Assembly (NCBI RefSeq): GCF_001071995.1
Contig: NZ_JVNU01000032.1
Span: 1-64,000 of the forward strand
Source: Streptococcus sp. 263_SSPC
GTDB lineage: Bacteria > Bacillota > Bacilli > Lactobacillales > Aerococcaceae
DNA length: 64,000 nucleotides
Reading direction: 5' to 3'
Of the stretch, positions 57,549 through 64,000 are shown in pieces (position 1 is the stretch's first letter; every line of letters starts with the position of its first letter). The position numbers and the translations under genes are program-made. The notes under the pieces are model-generated. The model was not told the DNA's origin. It searched no databases and saw only the letters and a program-made list of their open reading frames with translations.

Positions 57549-58049
57549 GTGAAAAAGAAAAAAGTAATCAAAACAAATGCAGTTCGAATGGTCGAACAGG
57601 CGAAAATTCCATATGCCATTCATGAATATGATGTAGATACAGCACACCTTGATGCAATTCATGCAGCGCAGGGGATGGGGATTCCCGTTGAGGAAGTCTA
57701 CAAAACCATCGTATTAACAGGCGATAAGACTGGACATTTAGTCGCTTGTATTGCGGCTCACCGAGAATTAGATTTAAAGACGATTGCGAAAGTTTCAGGA
57801 AATAAACGCGTAGAATTATTATCACTAGATAAACTGGAACCATTAACAGGATATGTACGCGGAGGATGTTCTCCGATTGGAATGAAGAAGAAATTCCCAA
57901 CCTTCATCGAGCATCATGCGATGGAGCAAAAAACAATTCGTATCTCTGCGGGAAAACGTGGACTACAATTAGAAATTGCACCACAGGATTTACAACAGTT
58001 AACACAAGCAACAGTATTCGAAAATCATCCGGATGAGGTGGAAGCATGA
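57549..58049 (+). CDS. ybaK: Cys-tRNA(Pro) deacylase YbaK/EbsC
   Basis: 166 residues of the YbaK editing-domain family, with KTIVLTGDKTGHLVACIA (lysine motif, about 54-71), VRGGCSPIGMKKKFP (about 108-122) and ISAGKRGLQLEIAP. It removes Cys mischarged on tRNA-Pro. The start is GTG 57549 with AAAGGAG upstream. First gene of a five-gene run with overlaps; the next ATG overlaps its stop. Confidence 0.93.
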   Translation: MKKKKVIKTNAVRMVEQAKIPYAIHEYDVDTAHLDAIHAAQGMGIPVEEVYKTIVLTGDKTGHLVACIAAHRELDLKTIAKVSGNKRVELLSLDKLEPLTGYVRGGCSPIGMKKKFPTFIEHHAMEQKTIRISAGKRGLQLEIAPQDLQQLTQATVFENHPDEVEA

Positions 58050-59404
58050 GTGAAGTAACGATTCTTCACATCAATGATATGCACTCGAATTTTCATTCCA
58101 TAAAGACACAAACGCGCTTTATGAAGGAGCGCAGAGCCCAGCTTGAAAAAGAAGGGCAGAAGGTATTTGGGATTGATCTCGGAGACCTCATTGACCGTGT
58201 TCATCCATTGGTTGAAGCAGAAGATGGAAAGATTGCTGCAAGAGTGTTGAACGAGCAGCAAATCGATTTTGCGACCCTTGGAAATAACGAAGGAACGGCG
58301 TATACACCGCTTGAATTAGAGGCGGCGTATGAAGGTCGCCAGTTCGAAGTCATCATTTCGAATGTCAAATGGGCAACAACTGGAGAAGTGCCTCCGTTTG
58401 CAAAGGAAGTTCACTTCGAAACAGTGGACGACTGCAGTATCGCCTTCATTGGACTAACGGCATCGTATCCAGAAAGCTATGGGCCAAATGGCTATTTGAT
58501 TGAAGAGCCGATGGATGCGTTGAAGCGCCTTGTACCGACGCTTGCTTCAGGTGGTCATCAGATTATCTTGCTGTCTCATTTGGGAATTGAAATGGATCAT
58601 CTGATTGCTGAAACTTATCCAGAAATCCAAGTGATTCTTGGGGCACATACGCATCATCTCTTTGAAGAAGGAAAATGGGTAAATCAGACGCTGTTAACAG
58701 GTGGATTTAAGTATGGGGCTTTTATTGGTGAGCTTCATTTGAAGACAGAAGGGAGTCGCTTGATTCCTCTTTCGGACAAAATGATTGCAGTAGAGGATTT
58801 AAAAGAGGATTCGACTATTGATGAAGGAGAAGCCCTTCGCCAAGAAGGAGTCGCTCTCTTGAAAGAAGAAGTAGTACTCCCACATATTCCTGCATATTCT
58901 GTGAAGGAACTAGCTCTTCTCTCGCTAGAAGCGATGACGAGACAAACTGGAGTTTCGGTAGCATTTACTTATACTGGACTTTTCGTAGTACCGTTTAAAG
59001 AAGGTCCACTTACAAAGTTTGATTTGCATGAATGTATGCCCCATCCGATTCATTTGAACAAGAGTCGCTTTAAGGTTTCGGATTTCAAACAACTATTGCG
59101 CATTTTTGAAGAAGAACAGCCGGAATTACTAGAAAAAGCTATTCGTGGATATGGTTTTCGTGGTAAACTGTTTGGAGAGATCCTTTATACAGGATTCCAG
59201 TTCGTTAGTGGCGAAATCGTTGTGGATGGAAGAACGTTGGATGATGATGAGTTCATTACATTTGTTTGCCCTGACCATATGCGATTCGTTCCATTTTTTC
59301 CGATGATTGAAGAAAAAGGGGACAACGAAATTATTTATCCAGATTTATTAAGAACGATTATTGAAAAAGAATTAGTATTCAAAGAAAGGAAGAATCATGA
59401 CTGA
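58046..59404 (+). CDS. Metallophosphoesterase/5'-nucleotidase (UshA-like, YunD type)
   Basis: 452 residues. The N-terminal calcineurin-like phosphoesterase has ILHINDMHSNFH (about 5-16), GIDLGDLID and GNNE (TLGNNEGT) metal-site motifs and LGAHTHHLFE. The C-terminal nucleotidase domain (from about 275) recognises substrate. No signal peptide, so it is cytoplasmic, like Bacillus YunD. It overlaps YutD by eight bases, and the yunD-yutD-yutF order is conserved in Firmicutes. Confidence 0.9.
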   Translation: MSEVTILHINDMHSNFHSIKTQTRFMKERRAQLEKEGQKVFGIDLGDLIDRVHPLVEAEDGKIAARVLNEQQIDFATLGNNEGTAYTPLELEAAYEGRQFEVIISNVKWATTGEVPPFAKEVHFETVDDCSIAFIGLTASYPESYGPNGYLIEEPMDALKRLVPTLASGGHQIILLSHLGIEMDHLIAETYPEIQVILGAHTHHLFEEGKWVNQTLLTGGFKYGAFIGELHLKTEGSRLIPLSDKMIAVEDLKEDSTIDEGEALRQEGVALLKEEVVLPHIPAYSVKELALLSLEAMTRQTGVSVAFTYTGLFVVPFKEGPLTKFDLHECMPHPIHLNKSRFKVSDFKQLLRIFEEEQPELLEKAIRGYGFRGKLFGEILYTGFQFVSGEIVVDGRTLDDDEFITFVCPDHMRFVPFFPMIEEKGDNEIIYPDLLRTIIEKELVFKERKNHD

Positions 59405-60221
59405 ACAGAAAGCAGAAACACTTTCACAGGAATTAAGTCAAGTCTTAGAAGAGATTGTGACAACGCCTGAAGAAGAAGTGAAGCGTGCGGTAATGGTTGG
59501 CGATACAACCGTGATGATTGACGATGTGCATTATGAAATCGTCGAAGATTACCGTGACGGATTTAATATTGAAGCGTTAAACGAGCGCTATAATGATATT
59601 TTTGAGCGCTATGATTATATCGTTGGCGACTGGGGCCATGAAAAATTACGTTTGAAAGGTTTCTTCAAACATTCGCATAAATTGGCGACTCCAGACCGCG
59701 ATATCGATTATTTACAAGAATATTTATTAGAATATTGCAATTTTGGGTGCCAATATTTCGTATTAGAAAGAGACCCAGAGGCGCAACATAAGCCAGTTGT
59801 GGAAGAAGAAAAACTACAACAACGTCCAAGACGTGAACGCAATAATCAACGCAAACGTCAAAACAATCAGCGCAGAGAACATGTATTTAGTCCGGCGGAT
59901 TTAGATGGTCCAGTCCGTACAAATAACAAGCGTAAATTTAAAGAGAAGTCTCAAAACCGTCAGAAGAAACGCAATAATGAGACAAATCAAAAGACGAAAA
60001 AAGATCAATCGTTTAATTTGAAAGAATTTATTCCAAAAGAAACGATGAAAGAAAAAGAATATGAAGGCAATAACTTCAAACCAAAACAAAAGAAATCTTC
60101 GCAGCATTTCTCAATGAAAGAAGTGGAGAAACCAACAAGCAGCAAGGTGAAGAAGAGCCCTATGAAATCCACTCAGAAGAAAGGATTCCATATTCGAGAA
60201 AACCAACAAAGAGGTAACTAA
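59397..60221 (+). CDS. yutD: YutD-family protein with long basic tail
   Basis: Residues about 25-115 are the conserved YutD domain (YRDGFNIEALNERYNDIFERYDYIVGDWG, described by its YNDIFERYDYIVGDWG core) with the late YCNFGCQYFVLE. The last 150 residues are a low-complexity tail of Arg, Lys, Asn and Gln (RRERNNQRKRQNNQRREH and more), about doubling the usual length. A tail like this may bind RNA or the nucleoid (inference). Its stop abuts the next ATG. Confidence 0.85.
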   Translation: MTEQKAETLSQELSQVLEEIVTTPEEEVKRAVMVGDTTVMIDDVHYEIVEDYRDGFNIEALNERYNDIFERYDYIVGDWGHEKLRLKGFFKHSHKLATPDRDIDYLQEYLLEYCNFGCQYFVLERDPEAQHKPVVEEEKLQQRPRRERNNQRKRQNNQRREHVFSPADLDGPVRTNNKRKFKEKSQNRQKKRNNETNQKTKKDQSFNLKEFIPKETMKEKEYEGNNFKPKQKKSSQHFSMKEVEKPTSSKVKKSPMKSTQKKGFHIRENQQRGN

Positions 60222-61004
60222 ATGTATAAAGCATATTTTATTGATTTAGATGGAACAATGTATCGCGGAAAAGCCCGTATTCCAACGGCCGAAGCGTTCA
60301 TCAAGAGATTGCAAGAGGCCAAAATTCCATTCCTATTTGTAACGAACAACGCTACAAAAACACCTGCACAAGTGGCTGAAAACTTACGTGTGAACTATGG
60401 TACTGAAGTTTCTGCAGACGAAGTGTATACAAGCGGTGTTGCGGCAGTGGATTACTTGAAGTCTCATTTCAACGTGAACCGTGTCATGGTCATCGGGGAA
60501 GAAGCGATTAAAAATCAAGTCGAAGCAGCTGGATACACGCTTGTTTCTGAAGACCCAGAAGTCGTGTTGCAGTCCCTTGACCGTAATGTGACGTATAAAG
60601 ACTTAGAAACAGCAACGCTTGCGATTCGTAATGGGGCAACTTATATCGTAACCAATATCGACTCGAACTTACCAAGCGAAAAAGGCCCAATTCCAGGGTC
60701 AGGTGCTATCACTGGTTTCTTAAAAGTGGCGACACAAGTGGAGCCAATTATTATCGGTAAACCAAGCATCGTGATTATGGAGTCTGCATTGGATTATTTA
60801 AACGCTAAATTCCCAGATCGTCATTTTACAAAAGAAGACATCGCAATGGTGGGAGATAATTACCAAACGGATATTCAAGCGGGCATTCAATACGGCATGG
60901 ATACGCTGATGGTATTAACAGGATTTTCAACTCGCGAAGACTTAGAAAAAGTGGAAGAACAACCAACGCACTTGGTAGAGGATTTGAGTGAATGGACTAT
61001 TTAA
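60222..61004 (+). CDS. HAD-family phosphatase, NagD/TIGR01457 type
   Basis: 260 residues with motif I FIDLDGTMY (residues 6-14), motif II FVTNNAT, the GKPSIVIM lysine and the motif III MVGDNYQTDI. Class IIA cap (about 75-180). It dephosphorylates small phosphometabolites; the Bacillus relative is YutF. ATG directly follows the YutD stop; overlaps the next gene by 13 bases. Confidence 0.92.
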   Translation: MYKAYFIDLDGTMYRGKARIPTAEAFIKRLQEAKIPFLFVTNNATKTPAQVAENLRVNYGTEVSADEVYTSGVAAVDYLKSHFNVNRVMVIGEEAIKNQVEAAGYTLVSEDPEVVLQSLDRNVTYKDLETATLAIRNGATYIVTNIDSNLPSEKGPIPGSGAITGFLKVATQVEPIIIGKPSIVIMESALDYLNAKFPDRHFTKEDIAMVGDNYQTDIQAGIQYGMDTLMVLTGFSTREDLEKVEEQPTHLVEDLSEWTI

Positions 61005-61636
61005 CAAGAACTTACCGTGTGCCTAAGTGGATTACTTCCATCGCGCTATTCCTCTTCTTTTTAAGTTTAGGAATTACGTTTGTGATTTTCTTTGAGCCGA
61101 TGTATCACTGGTCGATTGGTTGGTTTGGAGTGGAAAAGCTCACTGGTTACAGTGCAGATACGCTTAAGATGAACTACCATGAACTTATCGGGTACTTAAC
61201 GAACCCATTGATTGATACATTGAAGATGACTGATTTTCCAAGTTCGCAGCAAGGATTGTTCCATTTCTTCGAAGTGAAACGTCTTTTCTTCGTAAACTTT
61301 GCGGTATTGCTCGCTTCAGGGCTTATCAGTTTCTTTGGCGTGAGATATTTACGACAAAGAAGACAAACATGGCAATTGCGTAGACCAATCAGATGGCTCG
61401 TTTTAATTCCAGTTGTCGTTTGCTTTGCGATTGCAGCATTTTTTGATACGCTCTTTGTAAAGTTCCATCAAGTGTTCTTTAACAATGATGCGTGGATGTT
61501 CGATCCGAAAAACGACCCGATTATTTTGGCATTGCCAGAGGAATTCTTTATGCTATGCTTTGCCGTAGTATTCACCTTTTTATTGGTGGGGCTTTTAGGG
61601 ACAAACGTTGCGATTAAGCGATTAAAAGAAATTTAA
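60992..61636 (+). CDS. TIGR01906-family membrane protein
   Basis: 214 residues with four membrane helices (about 12-32, 105-122, 138-158 and 185-205) and an outer loop with KMNYHELIGYLTNPLID (about 50-66), the mark of this uncharacterised Lactobacillales family. It is usually encoded after the NagD-like gene, as here. Function unknown. Confidence 0.85.
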   Translation: MDYLTRTYRVPKWITSIALFLFFLSLGITFVIFFEPMYHWSIGWFGVEKLTGYSADTLKMNYHELIGYLTNPLIDTLKMTDFPSSQQGLFHFFEVKRLFFVNFAVLLASGLISFFGVRYLRQRRQTWQLRRPIRWLVLIPVVVCFAIAAFFDTLFVKFHQVFFNNDAWMFDPKNDPIILALPEEFFMLCFAVVFTFLLVGLLGTNVAIKRLKEI

Positions 61637-61778
61637 AACATTAAGAAATAAAGAAATTGTTTTAAAAGTGAATTTTTCTTATAACTGTACTTGAAGTATG
61701 CCATATGAGCAGAAATTTATACAAAAAAATGTTATTATATAACAAACTAAACAAATTAAAGGATTGAGGAGTGGAATA

Positions 61779-62729
61779 ATGAAATTATCAATTGTCATCC
61801 CGTTCTATAACGAGGAAAATATGATTCAGAAAATGTATGATGCCTTAGTAGCAGAAGTTAATAAAATTACTAAAGCGGAATTTGAAATTATTTTTATTAA
61901 TGATGGTAGTAAAGACCGTACTTTCGAAAAAATGCTTGCGATCGCAGATGGCGATCCTCGCGTAAAATATATTAGTTTCAGCAGAAACTTTGGGAAAGAA
62001 GCTGGAACGATTGCAGGGCTTGAATACGCAACAGGAGAAGCTGTGATTTTAATGGATGGGGACTTACAACATCCACCTGCACTTCTTCCGCAAATGATTG
62101 AAGCGTATGAACAAGGATACGACGTCGTGAGTGCTCGTCGTACACGTACAGGTGAAAAACCTCATCGTACATTCTTAGCAAAACATTTTTATCGTCTTGC
62201 AAACAAAATGATGGATATCGAATTGATGGATGGGGTGTCTGAATTCCGTCTCTTCAGCCGTAAAGCGGTTCGTGCCATCCTTTCATTACAAGAATACAAC
62301 CGATTCTCTAAAGGGATTTTCTCTTGGATTGGATTTAAAGAAAAAGTCATCGAATATGAAAACCAAGTCCGTACGGTTGGTGAAACGAAATACTCATTGA
62401 AGTTCTCGTTAAACTATGCGGTTCAGGGGATTTTATCATTCAATGATAAGCCACTTCGTATGTGCATTAACTTTGGTTTATTCTGTTTATTAATTTCATT
62501 AGCTTACGTTCTTTGGACATTCGTTCAATACTTCGTGGCGCCAGATTCACTCGTGAGTGGATACTTCACAACGATTTTCTCTGTCGTGCTCTTTGGTGGA
62601 ATTCAATTGATTTCAATTGGGGTATTAGGAGAGTATGTCGGTAAGATTTACTACGAAGTGAAGAAACGTCCACATTACTTAGTAGATGAAACGAATATGA
62701 CGGTGAAAGGAGAGCAACATGACGACTAA
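61779..62729 (+). CDS. Family 2 glycosyltransferase (CsbB/GtrB type)
   Basis: 316 residues: a GT-A domain with IVIPFYNEE (about 5-13), FINDGSKDRT and the metal-binding DGDLQHPP, then two C-terminal membrane helices (about 230-250 and 265-290). This is the DPM1/GtrB pattern of enzymes that load a sugar from a UDP-sugar onto undecaprenyl phosphate inside the membrane. The YfhO-type gene overlaps its end and probably uses the lipid-linked sugar. ATG 61779 after GAGGAGTG. Confidence 0.92.
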   Translation: MKLSIVIPFYNEENMIQKMYDALVAEVNKITKAEFEIIFINDGSKDRTFEKMLAIADGDPRVKYISFSRNFGKEAGTIAGLEYATGEAVILMDGDLQHPPALLPQMIEAYEQGYDVVSARRTRTGEKPHRTFLAKHFYRLANKMMDIELMDGVSEFRLFSRKAVRAILSLQEYNRFSKGIFSWIGFKEKVIEYENQVRTVGETKYSLKFSLNYAVQGILSFNDKPLRMCINFGLFCLLISLAYVLWTFVQYFVAPDSLVSGYFTTIFSVVLFGGIQLISIGVLGEYVGKIYYEVKKRPHYLVDETNMTVKGEQHDD

Positions 62730-64000
62730 GAAAAAGGTCTATTTAGCAAGTTTCCTTGCGCCGATGGTCATCATGTTTATCGTGTGGGCGATTGATGGCT
62801 TCTTCCCGTTTGGTGCAAAATCGCTGATGGCGGTTGACTTTAACGCACAGTACATCGGGCTCTATGCCTATTTCAAACATCTATTTTTAAACTGGGATTG
62901 GAATAGCTTCTTCTATTCCTTCTCGAAATCGATTGGTGGGGGAATGCTAGGAATTTGGGGCTTTAACTTACTAAGTCCATTTAACTTCTTATTCCTCTTC
63001 TTCTCAGAAGAAAACTTCCAATGGGTTGTGCCTATCGTCATCGCATTACGTTACGGAACGATGGGACTTACGATGACGCATTTCCTTGTGAAGCGTTATG
63101 ACGGCCTAAAGAAAAAAGCCTACTTACTTCCAATTGTAGCGACGATTTATGCCTTAAACGGATTTAACGTCAGCTACCAAATGAACCCAATTTTTTACGA
63201 TGGCATGATTATGTTGCCACTTGTACTGATTGGTGTAGAACAAGTGCTCGATAATGAGTCTCCACGAGGCTATATCGGAATGCTTGCGCTAGCGCTATTT
63301 GTTCACTTCTATATGGGTTATATGACATGTATTTTCGTAGTCATCTACGCATTGTTCTATGTCATCCGTTCAAAAGAATTTACAAATATCAAAGTGGTTT
63401 TTGAACGTATGTTTAGATTGGCCTGTGCTTCGATTGTCGCGGTAGGTATGGTTGCAGCGGTTCTTTTGCCAATCATTATTAGTTTAGTTTCTACAAAAGG
63501 AGGTTTGGATAGTACATTGCACTTCCAGTGGAAGTTACAAATCAATCCTTTTGAAATTTTGGCAAAATTATTTTTAGGATCATTCGATAACACTTCATGG
63601 CCAGCAGGTCCAAACTTACCAAATATTTATGTGGCGAGTTTCGGAATCTTAGGTACGATTTACTACTTTATCTCTAAGAAAATTACAAAATGGGGTAAGG
63701 TCGCTGCAGGATTTGTATTAGTTATTTTCCTAATCTCATGTGCGCATGAATTTACAAGTAAATTATGGCATATGGGACAAAACCCAGCTGGATTCTTCTA
63801 CCGCTTCTCATGGATTATCGCGTTCTTCTTAGTGTACCTAGCTTACTTAAGCTTACGCGAAGTCGAACGATTTACCGCAAAAGAAGCAAGTATCCTATTT
63901 GTGGGAATGGCGATTATTTTTGGAATCGTTCAATTCCAAGAACATTCATTCTTAACAATTTGGCAAAGAATCGCGACTCTTGGTATTTTCATGATTATGC
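62719..64000 (+). CDS. YfhO-family membrane glycosyltransferase, cut by the window end
   Basis: The frame from ATG 62719 (AAAGGAGAG upstream) is open to the last base, 427 codons so far. It shows ten or more membrane helices and the family features GFFPFGAKSLMAVDFNAQY (described by FPFGAKSLMAVD), YFKHLF and YSFSKSIGGG near the start. YfhO proteins are GT-C-fold enzymes that move sugars from undecaprenyl phosphate to (lipo)teichoic acid outside the cell. The CsbB-YfhO pair does this in Bacillus. Full-length members are about 850 residues, so about half is missing. Confidence 0.88.
   Translation, partial: MTTKKKVYLASFLAPMVIMFIVWAIDGFFPFGAKSLMAVDFNAQYIGLYAYFKHLFLNWDWNSFFYSFSKSIGGGMLGIWGFNLLSPFNFLFLFFSEENFQWVVPIVIALRYGTMGLTMTHFLVKRYDGLKKKAYLLPIVATIYALNGFNVSYQMNPIFYDGMIMLPLVLIGVEQVLDNESPRGYIGMLALALFVHFYMGYMTCIFVVIYALFYVIRSKEFTNIKVVFERMFRLACASIVAVGMVAAVLLPIIISLVSTKGGLDSTLHFQWKLQINPFEILAKLFLGSFDNTSWPAGPNLPNIYVASFGILGTIYYFISKKITKWGKVAAGFVLVIFLISCAHEFTSKLWHMGQNPAGFFYRFSWIIAFFLVYLAYLSLREVERFTAKEASILFVGMAIIFGIVQFQEHSFLTIWQRIATLGIFMIM

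Noticed and set aside
1-64000. CRISPR array, rRNA or tRNA genes
   Set aside because: No regularly spaced direct repeats of 25-40 bases, no rRNA-like stretch and no tRNA cloverleaf ending in a CCA-type acceptor were seen.

Overview
The window is low-GC Gram-positive DNA, most likely from Lactobacillales and near Granulicatella/Carnobacteriaceae (inference). In support, ribosome-binding sites are strong (AGGAGG), sortase A and mannose-family PTS genes are present, and there is an ABC transporter of the streptococcal TrpXYZ type. A full-length rho gene beside murA argues against Streptococcus itself, which lacks Rho. No rRNA, tRNA or CRISPR array was seen.

Positions 1 to about 23.9 kb are the late half of a siphovirus-type prophage, all on the + strand. 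The order is small accessory genes and a late regulator (1-2.6 kb), terminase subunits, portal, a MuF-type head protein with a toxin-like C-terminus and a small acidic partner gene, scaffold, capsid, head-tail connectors, major tail protein, tail chaperones, tape measure, Dit, Tal, accessory genes, holin, a BppU-type receptor-binding protein and a choline-binding amidase endolysin. After the lysin a strong promoter drives two tiny membrane peptides and a small HTH protein. The left end of the prophage with its integrase lies outside the window.

Positions 23.7-27.3 kb are a patchwork of mobile DNA. Two copies of an att-like, terminator-shaped repeat bracket an ltrA-family gene and an IS30 transposase fragment. 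A fragment of a tyrosine integrase follows on the - strand, then an aldo/keto reductase and a SemiSWEET gene with a damaged start.

Positions 27.3-64 kb are ordinary chromosome. They hold a GNAT acetyltransferase; an FtsX-type ABC transporter with a two-component system; a Ni/Co ECF transporter; an RsmC-like methyltransferase with sortase A; a CDF efflux pump; flavodoxin; a tryptophan-type ABC operon preceded by what reads as a complete ribosome-mediated attenuator with a leader peptide carrying one Trp codon; a CLC transporter; N-formylglutamate amidohydrolase-like protein and PepF; an iron alcohol dehydrogenase; a mannose-family PTS in two transcription units with a cre-like site; BioY and BirA with a palindromic operator candidate; murA-rho; and a cluster of YbaK, a UshA-like phosphoesterase, YutD, a NagD-like phosphatase and a TIGR01906 protein. 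A CsbB/GtrB-type glycosyltransferase follows, with a YfhO-type membrane protein that runs off the end.

The items most worth a second look are the MuF-toxin/immunity-like pair (5.9-7.4 kb), the trp-type attenuator (40.1-40.5 kb), the tandem att-like cassette (23.7-25.7 kb) and the post-lysin small-peptide module (23.1-23.7 kb).
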